Both the position numbers and the translations under genes were made by a program. Below, one piece after another: positions 46,350-58,076 of a stretch of DNA of 64,000 nucleotides (the first letter of the stretch is position 1; each line of letters begins with the position of its first letter). This stretch comes from Melanocharis versteri (taxonomy: Eukaryota > Chordata > Aves > Passeriformes > Melanocharitidae): NCBI GenBank assembly GCA_013397845.1, contig VZTG01009144.1, forward strand, positions 1,021,122 to 1,085,121. Reading direction: 5' to 3'. The notes under the pieces are model-generated. The model was given only the letters and a program-made list of their open reading frames with translations. It was not told the DNA's origin and ran no database searches.

Positions 46350-49300
46350 ATGAAGATGGCCAACTGTGCTGCCCTTCTGGGGCTGGTCCTTCTTGGCTGC
46401 CTTTCTGGTAAGTCATTTTTGCCATTTTTCTGTGCTGGTCTAGTCCTCCTGACCCTTTGCCTGTCTCTGCGCATCCTGAAGGAGAGGGCAGCCTGTTGGG
46501 GATGTGATGGTTGTGATGGTTTAGAGAGAGAGAGGCTCTCTTTTCAGTGAACTTCACCCTTGGGCAGATAAACACATGGGATCTATGCTTTAAGCTTTTG
46601 AGCCTTCGTGGGGATTATAGTGCTAGAAAAGGATAAAATTTTAGGTCCTATTTCTTGTTAAGTGAGTCAAAATTTCTGGTTTCACAAATAAGTGATTTTT
46701 TTTTTTAATCTCAGTGTATCACTTTGCATTTACTTGGAGTGGATGAAACATTTGGGAAGATAATCACTTCTCAGTAATGAGAAGGTATATTTGGTTACTC
46801 TGTAGGGAAATTGATGATTCCAAAGGAATGTTAGTGAAGGACATTGTACAATTTTCACATTTTATAATGTCTGTTTTTATTGTAGATCTTGCTGTTGCTC
46901 AAAGACGGGTGAGTATTAGATCTTTGTCATTTAGTCTTGATTTCTAAGTCTAGATGAATAATTCATATTCACACTATATTCCAGGGAAGGCTTGGGGGAA
47001 AAAAGAAGAGAGACTGAATAAGAAAGAAGTGCCCCTAAGTGCACCTCTTTTCCCAACATTAGAAAATACCTTTGTCAGAGAGAGATAATTTAGCACGTTA
47101 ATGACTAAAAAGACAGCAATTAATAATGTAGAGTGCGAGTCAGCACAGCACAGAGTGCCAGCAGAAAATCTATGTGACTATTGAATATCTGCCTAAATAT
47201 CTTCCCTATCTTGATTCCCCAAGGAATGATCATTCTTGCCCATAATTCTTGCCAAAAGTACTTTAAGTCTTAACAGCGGAGAGGTGCTTTCCTATGCTGT
47301 GAGAAACACGATACACTTTTTCTTCACCATGGAGGAGCCATAGAGAAAAAAAATTCCCCACAGTAGCCCCCCAGTGCAGCAAAACCATGATTAGGGCAAG
47401 AACACCTTTCTCTCTGTTTGGAGACATCACAAATCCTCTTTGCCAGGCCTCCTGTGGCACCTACAGGCTGTCTGGAAAAACCATGAACATCGCCTGTCCC
47501 CGCAACTACGACCCCGTGTGCGGCAGCAACGGCCGCACCTACTCCAACGAGTGCTCCCTCTGCAAGGACTTCCTGTGAGTAGAAAGTCCCCTGATCACCT
47601 ACAGTGCCAGTTCAAGCAGCAGGCAGAAGCCCTTGGGGTTGTGACTAATCGTGGGGTGAACTAGATTTTTTCTTAAGTTTCTGTCTTCCCTAATGCCCGG
47701 GATCTTCCGTGTCAAAGCTCCAGAATCTGATTAATTACTGGGGCTTTACGGGTGGAGAGACTTAATGATTGAGGTGACTACATGGCACGAAAAGATTAAT
47801 CCTTGCTTTCCTTCTCCCTCTCTCCCTCTAGCCGCAACCGTGCTCTTGACAAGAAACACGATGGAAGATGCGTTAAGGTATGGTCAGAGATCTGTTCCTT
47901 CCCCTGGTGGGTGATAGCCAGACACAAACCTTGCCTGGGATTCATTCTGTACTGAACCCACACAACTGCTAACTCTCGGAAATGGAGTGAAAAGGAAGAA
48001 TTTCAGATTTGCAGGGAATTTAATTTGCATTTTGTTTGAACTGCTAGAACCAGTGAGTTTTAAAATGCAAAATATCTTCTGTATAACACCAGGCTTTAGA
48101 AAGAGAACTTTTGGTTTCGAGAGTGTTTCGTTCAGTGTTATGAAAACACTTCTCTTTAGATTTAGACTTAGAGGCTTGTTGAAACTAAGAAATTCCCAGA
48201 AGAAGTTTGGATTTCTACTAAATTATAATTTTGTAACAGAAAAACCACATTTTATCAGAATGTTTATCATAAAGTTAAGTTAAAGGTAGTATCAGTGTAT
48301 GGAACTACCATGAAGTGGCAAAGAAAGTCTATTTTTAGTTTAGAGAGAGGGAGAGAGAGAGAGAGAGAGAAAAGAAACATTCTGGCTGTGCAATTTGACA
48401 TAATACAACGACTCCCATTTCAATACACTCAGAGTAATTGCAGGAGCAGCGAGCTGAGTGTAAACTCCATTTTTGAAAGGCGCTGGCGCCTCACAGCCGA
48501 AGTTGCTGCTGCGTGAGGTATTTCAGGCAAGGATCCTTCACGGTGGCATTCAGGGGAAAAATCCCCAAGATGACAGGGATGAAGCCCACCTCAGAACAGA
48601 TACTAACGCTGTACCCACAGGCAGGATTTCATCCGTGCTCCCCCAAATCCACCACACTGTGGCTGGGAGCCCCTTTCATCTCGCAGCTCTGGGAAGAGGG
48701 GGAGATATCTCTTGCACCACGCTCCGTTACGTGGGGCTGATGCAAAGGGGAGCAGAGGTTCAAATGCTGCTCTGTGGCTGTTTCAGGTTGACTGTACTGG
48801 TTTCCTGAAGCCTAGCCGTGGTTACAACAGCCCCTGCACCATGGACTACTCCCCCATCTGTGGCACCAACGGCGTCACCTACAGGAACAAGTGCCACTTC
48901 TGTAATGCTGTGGCGTAAGTGGAGGGCCTGGGCCAGGGGAGGGTTTCTGGATCGATTTTGCTCTTTTGGGCATTTGGAGCATAGAGGGGTAGTTTGGCTC
49001 ATGAAGCAGGTGCACTGTGCTCATTCATTCCCCACTTGCTTTCCCCCCAAAGGAGCGGCCTGGAAGTGAACCTGCAGAGCTACGGACAGTGCTTCCAGGT
49101 AAAGCCAGGGATATGCACTCTTAACTGAGGTTACATTTTACAACACAAATTTGTGACTAAATAATTCAAATGCCTGCACTGCCCTGGTGCATTTGGCCTG
49201 GAAATAGGACTTGAGGAAAATAGTTATGCCAGGGTCAACAGGTATGGAACTAAATCCATGGCTGAGATACTTGGTCCTCTCTCTGACCTGGGAACAGCAG

Positions 49301-50366
49301 GCAGAGGGTGCTGAGACCTTCAATTACTGTGAAACTGGATGAGCAAGAGAGGCTGCATCATCGATGCAGGAGCACTATTAGTAGCAGTGATGCCCTGGGT
49401 GGGAGAACTTAGTGCACTGGGGCTTGTGACCACCCTCTTTCCCTCCACTTGCCTCTGCTCGCCTGCTGAACCAGACCAGCCAGAGGGAGAGCCAGCCTGG
49501 AAATATCAGCATGGACATTTCACTACTTATAATAATATTTATTAGATTTTTTTGCCTCCACCATCTCCCTACTTCAGGCTGTTTGGGAGCACACGCTCCC
49601 GAAAAGTGCTTTCATGCTTTGCCATATCACAAATATTAAATAAACATAAAGCACTCACGTAGGAAAATATAGGGAAGGAAAGCTTTAAACCCTGTTTTTG
49701 TTCCATTAGCAAAACACAGACATTGACTGCAGCCAGCAGAAGGGCAGCAACCTCGCCTGCACCTCCGAGTACAACCCCATCTGCGCCTCCGACGGCAAAA
49801 CTTACGGAAACAAGTGCCAGTTCTGCAACGCTGTTTCGTAAGTACAGAGCTCACCGTGTGGCCATGAAACCAGAGGAGCTGGAGCTCACACGCAGCTGTG
49901 GCAGCTGGTGTGGAAGGCCCAGAGCTCCCGTTAGCTCCCATCCCTACCCCATGCTCCTCTCCCAACGCTCACTCCTCTGCCACCCCCCAGGCGCCGCAGA
50001 TCTTAAGCCTGAGTGAGTCTTCTCCTCCTCCCCTTGCAATTAAAAGCAGATCCCCGCTTGCAGGCTCATAGCATTGCTGGCTGCCTCCCTGTCAGGGTGA
50101 TTGAAAGTGTGACCGTAGGAGGTGTCCAAAATTATGGGGTTTGTCCCAAATCTCTTCAACGTATGAAAGCGTGTAACTCGGGGAATCTGAAAAGAGCTGG
50201 AACTTAAAGTGAAGTACCCTATGACTTGGAGAGCACAGGGGCATTTGGCTTATTTGGGTAAAGTTAGGCTATAAAAATGAGATCCATATCCCTAATTTTG
50301 GTCTCCCTCTCTCTCCTCAGCCGCAGCACTAGAGCTCTGTTCTTCAGGTACCAGGGTGAATGCTAA
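46350..50366 (+). CDS. triple-Kazal secreted protease inhibitor
   Basis: Secreted protein of 200 aa with three Kazal domains, from eight coding exons. Leader: exon 1 (46350-46407) and exon 2 (46886-46908), starting MKMANCAALLGLVLLGC and ending DLAVAQRR. The leader differs from the other four genes, which share an M-x-x-T/A-G-x-L pattern. Domains are listed separately. First-half exons are all 128 nt and second-half exons all 46 nt, so the three domains are very regular. P1 residues are Arg, Met and Ser. It is not ovomucoid: it lacks the ovomucoid linkers and YPNTT signatures. Birds and carnivores have multi-headed Kazal inhibitors sometimes labelled double-headed submandibular-like; this may be one, but I cannot name an ortholog. 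Role inferred: control of secreted serine proteases. Confidence 0.93.
47447..47877 (+). other. triple-Kazal gene, domain 1 (exons 3-4)
   Basis: Exons 47447-47574 and 47832-47877. The loop is CPRNYDPVCGSNG with P1 Arg (trypsin-like). It ends KKHDGRC like the ovoinhibitor domains. Confidence 0.92.
48342..48373 (+). repeat. (GA)n microsatellite
   Basis: AGAGAGAGG followed by about 20 bases of GA repeat, inside intron 4 of the triple-Kazal gene. Confidence 0.9.
48787..49098 (+). other. triple-Kazal gene, domain 2 (exons 5-6)
   Basis: Exons 48787-48914 and 49053-49098. The loop is CTMDYSPICGTNG with P1 Met. It ends SYGQC. Confidence 0.92.
49710..50366 (+). other. triple-Kazal gene, domain 3 (exons 7-8)
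   Basis: Exons 49710-49837 and 50321-50366. The loop is CTSEYNPICASDG with P1 Ser. Ala follows the third Cys where every other domain here has Gly. It ends RYQGEC then TAA. Confidence 0.92.
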
Positions 50367-50476
50367 GTGCTGGAGCTGGAGCCTTCAGCGTGGCTTTTCC
50401 CTCACAAATTCTTCAATCAAACATGCTCTTCCTTGGTCCCTGAGCTGTTACGCATCAGTCTCTGCTTTGATTGATC

Positions 50477-50482
50477 AATAAA
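50477..50482 (+). promoter_or_regulatory. poly(A) signal of the triple-Kazal gene
   Basis: AATAAA lies 111 bases after the TAA at 50364. Confidence 0.78.
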
Positions 50483-53400
50483 TTAAATGCAGCCACCATC
50501 TTTGCCATGGAATGGTTTTTGGTTTTGGTTTTGTTTTCCGGGCATGGTAATGGTCTTCAGGCTTTTGGGTACTTATCTGTCAGGCAGGAGAAGTGGTGAA
50601 ATAAACCACAAGAAAGAGAAAAACACCAGCTCAAGCCCTCACGAGAGAATGTCATTCTGGAGCAAACCATCAGAAAATGCTATAAAATAGTGCAACTTTC
50701 CTAATTTTGAAGTCTTGCAGAGTGTAAATGGACTTGTCTTTGTCACAGCACTGGAACCTGCAGGAACTGGTCCTTTCAGGGGCCTTGGCCTGGGGGGATG
50801 GTCCTGGGGAACTGTGAAAGGGGGTGTGATCAGCTCTACCTGGTCACACCTGGGCAAGGGGCAGGTCTGGGGGTGCCTTGTAAAAAGGAGGCTTATGGCA
50901 AAGGGAGGAGGTATCTCACAGGGAGGAGAACTAAGAACTGCTTCTTCCTTGAAGGGTGTGTCCACCGAGATTGTGCCCATCAGCAGAAAATTGCAGCAAG
51001 CTATGCAAGGCTGTAATGAGCCTAATGAGAACCTGAGGAGAAATTAGACTGGGCTCAGGCTTTCAGCTTCTTGGAGAAGAGATCTGAAAAGCTGTACTGG
51101 GGGTATTTGAGGCAGAGGTGAGGCAGAGGACCCTTCAGGGAAAGGTCTTGGGTTTTCTAACTCCGGGAAAGAAGGGCCAGAAGATGTGCTGGCACCTCAA
51201 ACGTGCTTTCTATCTTGGGAAAAAAGGTGTGAAGATAACATCTTTGTGGGAGCCTGAAGCGTGCACTGCAGGAAAAATGACATAAATGACTGTTCACGAT
51301 GATGTGCCACTTTTTCGGGTGAGTCAAGGAGTTAATATGCAAACAGCACAAGCAAAAAAAGTCCCAGGTGTCATGGCTCACGCACACCCTTCCTCGTCCT
51401 TTCTCCACCCCCCATTCTCTTGTTATGTAAAAGAACACCTGCTGCTAAGCCTGATATTTAGGACAAAATCTGTGACTTTCAAGACACTTCTTCTGGTCTT
51501 GTTTCCTGAAGTAGATAATTTCTTGACCAAGGCTTTTGTAGGTGCTTCCCACCAGAATGTAAGAGGCTGGTCCTTCCCTAGAACCAGCACAGAGAGCAGG
51601 AAGAGGAATGGAAATTCTTATTTTCAGGGGTGTAACTACAGGTAATATAAATCACATCATACCTTTGTGCCTGCTCCTAAGGAAAGACAAATTAGAGAGT
51701 CCTGAGAGTCCTCACTAGTTGCCTGCTCATCTGTCTGAAAAAGTAGTTAAGGAACAGTAGAAGTAGCCAGTGGATGTGTTTGGCTGTAATTCCTTGCTGG
51801 ACAAGAGGTTTACATAGTGGCCACAGACTAGGGCAGTTCTGGCCATAGCAGGAAATTGTCTTCAAGGGCAAGGTCTTATGCTGAGACCCCCTCTGCAGTG
51901 GTAGTTTGTGCCTGAGGAAGTCAGATACCTGCTCAGGAGCCCAGAAAGCTTTGGAAAAGCCCAAAGAAGAGCTGCTCACCTGCAGCAAAATGGGGTAAAA
52001 ATGGTGAATATATGGCTGTGTCCCAGCTGCCTCATAAGCCTCTAGCAAGGACTTTAGAAGACGGAAAGTTCGTAGCATTGAAGTCTAAAGATGGCCTAGC
52101 ACAGGTTAGGACTCAGCTCGACACCAGCAAGGCCCTGCACTACAAGGTCCAGGTGTCCTTCTTCTGCCCCTGACCGTCAGAGGGACGGAATTCTCCCACC
52201 TTTGCCACCGAGTCGACTGTTCGGGCGTCACAAAGGAGTGGAAATGGGCAATAACAATAATCACCTGCTTGGTAATTCAGCCTTTTCCTCTGCTCAGCCC
52301 GGAAGGGATTGGTCCCTGCCGTGTATGTTTGCTGAGGCTGGAGCCAGCCCAGCTGTGCCGCAGCAACCGAAACATTATTTGGGCAGATAAGGAACTGAGG
52401 CATCGAGGCTGTGGTCGTGAGCGGTGACGTCTGAAACCAGAAAAGGCAAACAAGGAGTGCTGTGAGTGGCAGAACTGAGCGTGGCTGGGAACGGCGCTGC
52501 GGCTGACGGGTTTGATAACTAAATTACATGAGAGGCTGCGTCGTGAGATCACCCTTAATAGACAGCTGAGGATTTGCCTGTCAGTCACGGTTTCTCTGCC
52601 ACTGTGTGGATTTTAAGATGTCTGGCAAGCTGAATTGCTTCCCCAGGTGTAGGGCACCCATAGCATTGCTCTCCTGCAGAAACTCTCTCCCTAGCTGGCT
52701 GGGGGTGCTTGGTAGCATCTTCCCTCTGCTGCTAGAAAAAATGTGTACAAATGTGATCGTTATTTTAATTTTTTTTTTCACTCCCATGTAAAATTTGGCT
52801 GGAACAAATTGCGCATTCAAAATTCACTGGGGGAACTAAAACCCAGATATATCTACACACATTCCTCTCCTAAGCCTTGTCTCCTTAGGAAAACATACTC
52901 AAATTTAAGCTTATTCTTATCTGGAGAGGTGTTTGGCGAACGGTGCAGCTGAACGCAAATCCTTGCACAGCCTCAGCTGGAAATAGAGCTTGGATCTGCC
53001 AATTCCCCATCAAATTCCCTTCACTGCCACTTGCGGTGGGAGCAGAGCCCTAACATATGTTTGTGAATGTGAAAAACTGGGAAAAACATTGACAGCTAGA
53101 GTTTAAATAGTTCAGGGAGGAGAGTCAGCAGTCCTATCTGGGACTGTGCACACAGCGAGGAGAGCATGTCACAGCCCAGCGCTTCTCCACCCCAACTCCA
53201 CAAATTTAGAACCATCCTCAAAAATAGCCAGGGAACAACGTATAATTGGTTTCACAGACAACACATTCTCATGCTGTGATTTATTTCGTAACGTCTAGTG
53301 AGTGTCATCACGCCGCTCTCAGAGCCTCGGTGCTGGCATTCAGAGAGGGCCCAGAGAATGAAAATTACCAGCTTCCCTGATGAATCACTGCTTTGGAAAT

Positions 53401-53617
53401 TCACCCTTGTGAGAATCCTGTGACTATTTAGAAAAAAAAAAAAATTGTATTACAAGCACATCTGTCACTCATATAATTATCCCTTTCTAGGTTTGATGTG
53501 GACAGGGCAGCATTCCTTAACGCACCGTAATCCAGCCAGGACCAATAATGGCTTTAGAAACCAAGTGGAGAAGTTCTCACAATTAAGGTGGGGAATGAGG
53601 ACAGCTACAGACAGGCA
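50483..53617. other. intergenic, nothing recognised
   Basis: No Kazal exon, relic or nameable repeat was seen on either strand. Confidence 0.4.
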
Positions 53618-53625
53618 CATAAATA
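53618..53625 (+). promoter_or_regulatory. weak TATA-like box of the SPINK6-like gene
   Basis: CATAAATA lies 104 bases before the ATG at 53722. It is a weaker match and slightly further away than in the other four genes. Confidence 0.4.
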
Positions 53626-53721
53626 CACAGAAAGGCAGCTCTGTGTGCACACTGTGGGCTCTGGGTCTGAGACAACACCTCCTGCTCCAGCCTTGGCTTG
53701 GACTAAAGAGCTCCCCGCAGC

Positions 53722-56700
53722 ATGAGGGCTACAGGTGCCTTAGTGCTTCTCAGCCTGCTGCTGCTCTCTTTCTTCTCGGGTAAGTGATCTTTTCCCTAGC
53801 CTAGAAAAGAAAAACAAACACCAAAACCTCTCCCGGCAACAGATTTTGGAGAGTCTTGATCACCGGCTGACAGGATTGAAGATAAAGCTGAGCAAGTAGA
53901 AAATATCTGCAGGACTTGCTCACTCATGTGACTTATTTCCACTCCTCATGTGCCTCTGCAGTGGATAAAGCAGTGGAGGTGTCACTGGGAGACAGAGCGA
54001 GCAAATTCTGAGCATTTCTTCAGCAAATATACCAAAGCAGAGTGTAATTATGAATTTTTGGTACAAATGTTCACTGGAGAGTTTTGCTGAACCAGTTAGA
54101 GAAGAAGCTCGCTCACCCCTGGGTCATCTGCTCTTGTTTTGATCCTAAGCATCTCAGTATCTGGTGTTTTCCTTGGAGATGTGGAGACGTAATTAGATGA
54201 AAGTTTCAGCTTTCGTTGATGTTGCAGAGAAAAGCTTGAAAATTAAATTCAAATGTCCTCAAGGAGCCAGAACAAAGAGGGCAAATTAAAATGATCCAGC
54301 AACTATTTATCTAGAAATTTACACATCTCTGTGATGATGTGGGAAAGCTGAGTGATGGTTTTTGAACCTGTAGATCATGTCAGTGTTATCCCTTGCTTGA
54401 GTCCAGCTGACCCAGCTCCGCAAGGTGTGTGGCGACAGTTATTGAAGAATATGTGGAACGAGAATTTTTTATACTTGTTTTTGTGTGAATAATTTGAATA
54501 AAGAAGTCACTTGAGAAAATATCAAGCTGTGCATGGAGAAGAGGTGAATTGCTTTGTACACATTATTCATGATGAAATATTCATCTGTTTCTAATTGAGT
54601 CTTAATTGGGACTGGGTTCCGTCAGAAGGCTGGTGCTTCCTTCCAAGGCTGGGCAGAATAGCAGCAAACCCTGTGATCTCCTGTAAAATAAACAGATGTC
54701 AAGAGGCATCACCACAAATTCTTCTGTAGCTGCATGTAATATTTATAAAAACTACTTAATGAGCTGTTTTGTAAATAATATGCAGATAGCCCTACCAGTG
54801 CCTTCAACATTAAGGCAGCCTAGCCAAACTTGAGGACAGGGTAAATGTACCAGCACCAGGAAAAAACACCAAAGGACAACAGAAATAGCAAAAGAAGTAG
54901 GAAGGGTTGATGGATGAGGGTTGAGCTGACTGAGGGTTGGGTGGGATTTCCACTGGGGAGGGATGAGTGTAGGACAAGGTCCTTTCCCCTCCTGCGCAGA
55001 GCCACCTGAGCAGCACCACAGCTGGCAGTGACCCTGCTGCCCAGCAGCTACAGCCTCACCGAATGCTGGGTGCTTGTCCCTCGCTGCTGTGACCCAGATT
55101 CTGCCTTCAACCCACCCTGGAGTGTCAGGCTCCCCCTTAGAGACATGACAGGGTCGTCCCGTTTCACAGCTCTGACTCAACCTACACGCCTGCCTGCTGG
55201 CTTTGCTGGAAAGAAACGTGAAGAGCATGGGCTGATTAGTTCTAAGCCCAGAGCCTGTGGTTGCAGAGGGATTTTCGTGCTGGTTCTGACCGGTGCTGCC
55301 TGTTCTGCTCTCTGTCACCCCATGACGTCTCTTTGCACCTCACCTGGGCTGAGCCTGTCCTGGGAGGGTCCCTGGGCTGTGCTGAGCATGGCTGTGAACC
55401 CAACCTCGGGATCTCCTTCTCCAAGGTCCACTCCCTCAGCAGCAGCAGCCACTTTCATTGTTCAGAGGTGCAGGAGCCTAAAAGCCTTAAAAGCCACTAT
55501 GGGTTTGAAATCTCTGGGAGCACGGTTCCACATCCGATATGGCAGCTTGCTTCCCCGGGAGTGGCTGCCTTCCAGGAGATTGGGTTATGTGTCTGAGGTG
55601 TAGTTAGCAGCTGAATGAATGATTACACGGTATTTTAGTAGCATTTTTCAAAATAGGAAAATACTGAAAAGCAATTCAGATAATGTGTTTCCTGCCCCCT
55701 CTTCCCCTGTGAGGTATGATGGAGTAGGAAAAACCTGGAGTATGTTTCACTGTGGTTTGCATAAAAGGTTTGTGAATTTAGCTCAGACTTTATCAGAAAG
55801 CAATGCTGACGTGTAAAATCTGTCTGGTTTTTTATTTGCTTTTTCATTCTTTTTTTTTTTTCTTTTAGTTCCAGATGTAGCAGGTCAAGAGATTGAAGAG
55901 GTTAGTGCTGCTGTTTCTGCTTGCTGAATCTGCATTTAATAGAATCATGGAATCGTTACTGTTGGAAAAGACCTCCAAGATCATCGAATCCAACCTTTGA
56001 CTGATCACCACCTTGTCAGCTAAACCATAGCACTGAGTGCCACATCCAGTCATGGCGTTTCACTTTGGAGGAATGCTTTTAGAACCAAAATCTTGGTGCT
56101 GGGTAAACAGTTTTTAGTGTCTGCTGGGAGCAGGTGGGTCCTTCCAGGGATTCCCAGTGCTGGGGAGTTCACTGCTGCCTGGGGGATGTTGTGTGGCCAT
56201 GTTAGCAGGTAGAGCAGGGAAATAAATGGTTGATTTAGCAAATGTTTATGTGCTGCACCGCTTTGACTTTGGCTTCACTGNGGCGTTTCACTTTGGAGGA
56301 ATGCTTTTAGAACCAAAATCTTGGTGCTGGGTAAACAGTTTTTAGTGTCTGCTGGGAGCAGGTGGGTCCTTCCAGGGATTCCCAGTGCTGGGGAGTTCAC
56401 TGCTGCCTGGGGGATGTTGTGTGGCCATGTTAGCAGGTAGAGCAGGGAAATAAATGGTTGATTTAGCAAATGTTTATGTGCTGCACCGCTTTGACTTTGG
56501 CTTCACTGTCCAATATTCTCATGAAGCAAATGGATTATTGAGTGTTCTATTCCCCCAAATTTAGTTCATCACTGGGACTTGTAGAGAGACAAAATACCTA
56601 TACACTTCCTGGGCATCATTTTAAATTCCCATGGGAATTTCTCTACAGTTTTCCCCTCCTTTCTCAGGGAAAGCAGGAGCTCAGCAGGCACCAAGCTGAG

Positions 56701-57983
56701 CACAGGGTTTCGCAAGACACTTGAAGTCATGCAGCAGGGGGGGAGCTCAGCTCCAAGTGCCTGACAGAGCATCAGTGCTGACTCTTCTCGTGCATGCCTA
56801 GGCTAATCCACTCCTGTTGTTGGGAGATCAAGACTTCTCCCAGGTGACTACAATTTCCCTCCTCAAACATGGGGCCAAAACTCCCCTGAAATGCTGCTTC
56901 TGCTCATTTCTGAGAGGGCTTTTTCCGTCAGAAAACAGGCAGTGTCAGCCCTGGTCAGAAAAAGCATTGCATTAATGACCTTGTGTCCAACTTGGAAAGC
57001 GAAACAAAGAGTATGGGGGTCCTGAAAGGGTGTTTTCTTTTTCATTATTCCTTGTGCAGATTTGTAGAGAGTTCGTAAACAGAAGCGTGTACTGCACGAG
57101 GGAATCCAACCCTCACTGCGGCACGGACGGCGTCACGTATGGGAACAAGTGTGCCTTCTGCAAGGCAGTGCTGTAAGTGACACGGGGGGGACTGGAATAG
57201 CAGGGTTTGCCTTCGTTTCCATGGATCTAATGGTGCTCTTCATGGAGGGGAAGCCCTGTATCCAGGCTGCTCCTCTTGTTTGGACCAGCCTCTGAACCGT
57301 GCCAAGCGGAACGTTTCCTCCTTGGAGCAGAGCTGCGTGACCACGAGTTAATTTTAATTCATTTCTGGGCGTTGCAGGCTGCTGGTTGCCATGCTGAGAG
57401 GCAGCACAGGGCCTGGGAGGCAAATGCATCCTGCCTGTACCTTCCGCACGCACTAAATTGATGCACAATTCCCACTGTGTGCCACAGGCTGCAGCTCTCA
57501 CTGCCCACACTCCTGGGTACTGAGAAGTGCCTGGAGGAATGTGGGAGCGGAGCCATGCCGAGTTATTCCTGAAAAGTCTGAATGAACTTTGTGGAACAAG
57601 ACACAAGATCTCAGAGGAAGAACAGGATGTCTCTCCTTTTCCTGAGCTCTGTCACCTTTTAAAGGAGACGCAGTAGGAGCCATCCCTGATGGATGGAATG
57701 TGCTTGCAAAATGTTTTTGCCTTAGCAATCCTTACATTTAGTGAGCAGCCAAGGCTGCCTTATCCTAGGGGGAATCAGAGAAGAATGAGGAGAGGAGAAA
57801 ATGGCTGGATGTTCCTTGTGAGGTACCAGGGATGAACACTGGCACGAGTCAGGCCTGTTGGGATGGATGAGGTCTGTCCCACACTGCTGTGTCTGTCATT
57901 TGGTGCTTGGTCTAAGTCTGTCTCCCTCCTTTTACAGGAAAAGTGGAGGGAAAATAAGATTGAAGCACCTGGGGAAATGCTGA
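53722..57983 (+). CDS. SPINK6: SPINK6-like single-Kazal inhibitor, P1 Arg
   Basis: Small secreted Kazal inhibitor of 82 aa (human SPINK6 is 80). Coding exons: 53722-53779, 55869-55900, 57060-57172, 57938-57983. The leader starts MRATGALVLLSLLLL; exon 2 encodes PDVAGQEIEE. The domain loop CTRESNPHCGTDGVTYGNKC, the following AFCKA, and the ending close on GKC are nearly the same as I recall for mammalian SPINK6, which inhibits kallikrein-related peptidases in skin. P1 Arg fits trypsin-like targets. The symbol is assigned from that similarity and from being in a SPINK cluster; orthology is not proven. Intron 2 contains a reverse CR1 tail and a duplicated 227-bp block around an N, so its true length is uncertain. 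Confidence 0.9.
55938..56052 (-). repeat. CR1 LINE 3' end, reverse
   Basis: Reverse-strand CR1: TAGAATCATGGAATCGTTAC, TTGGAAAAGACCTCCAAGAT, CATCGAATCCAACC, GTGCCACATCCAGTCA. It starts only 38 bases after exon 2 of the SPINK6-like gene and stops where the 227-bp duplicated block begins. Confidence 0.88.
56054..56280 (+). repeat. 227-bp direct repeat, copy 1
   Basis: Starts GGCGTTTCACTTTGG and ends TTTGGCTTCACTG. It looks identical to 56282-56508, with only one N between. Probably one genomic block represented twice where two contigs were joined. Confidence 0.93.
56281..56281. other. single unresolved base (N)
   Basis: The only N in the window, exactly between the two copies of the 227-bp repeat. 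It marks a likely scaffold join of nominal size. Confidence 0.95.
56282..56508 (+). repeat. 227-bp direct repeat, copy 2
   Basis: Second copy, no difference from the first found by eye, followed by unique sequence (TCCAATATTCTC). Confidence 0.93.
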
Positions 57984-58070
57984 GTCCTCCCTGTGACCGA
58001 GCAGCAGGAGCTGAGCCACCATCGGCAGCGGACACGGGAGCAGCTCGTCCTCCCTCTGCTGCCTCTGCTC

Positions 58071-58076
58071 AATAAA
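58071..58076 (+). promoter_or_regulatory. poly(A) signal of the SPINK6-like gene
   Basis: AATAAA lies 88 bases after the TGA at 57981. Confidence 0.78.
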
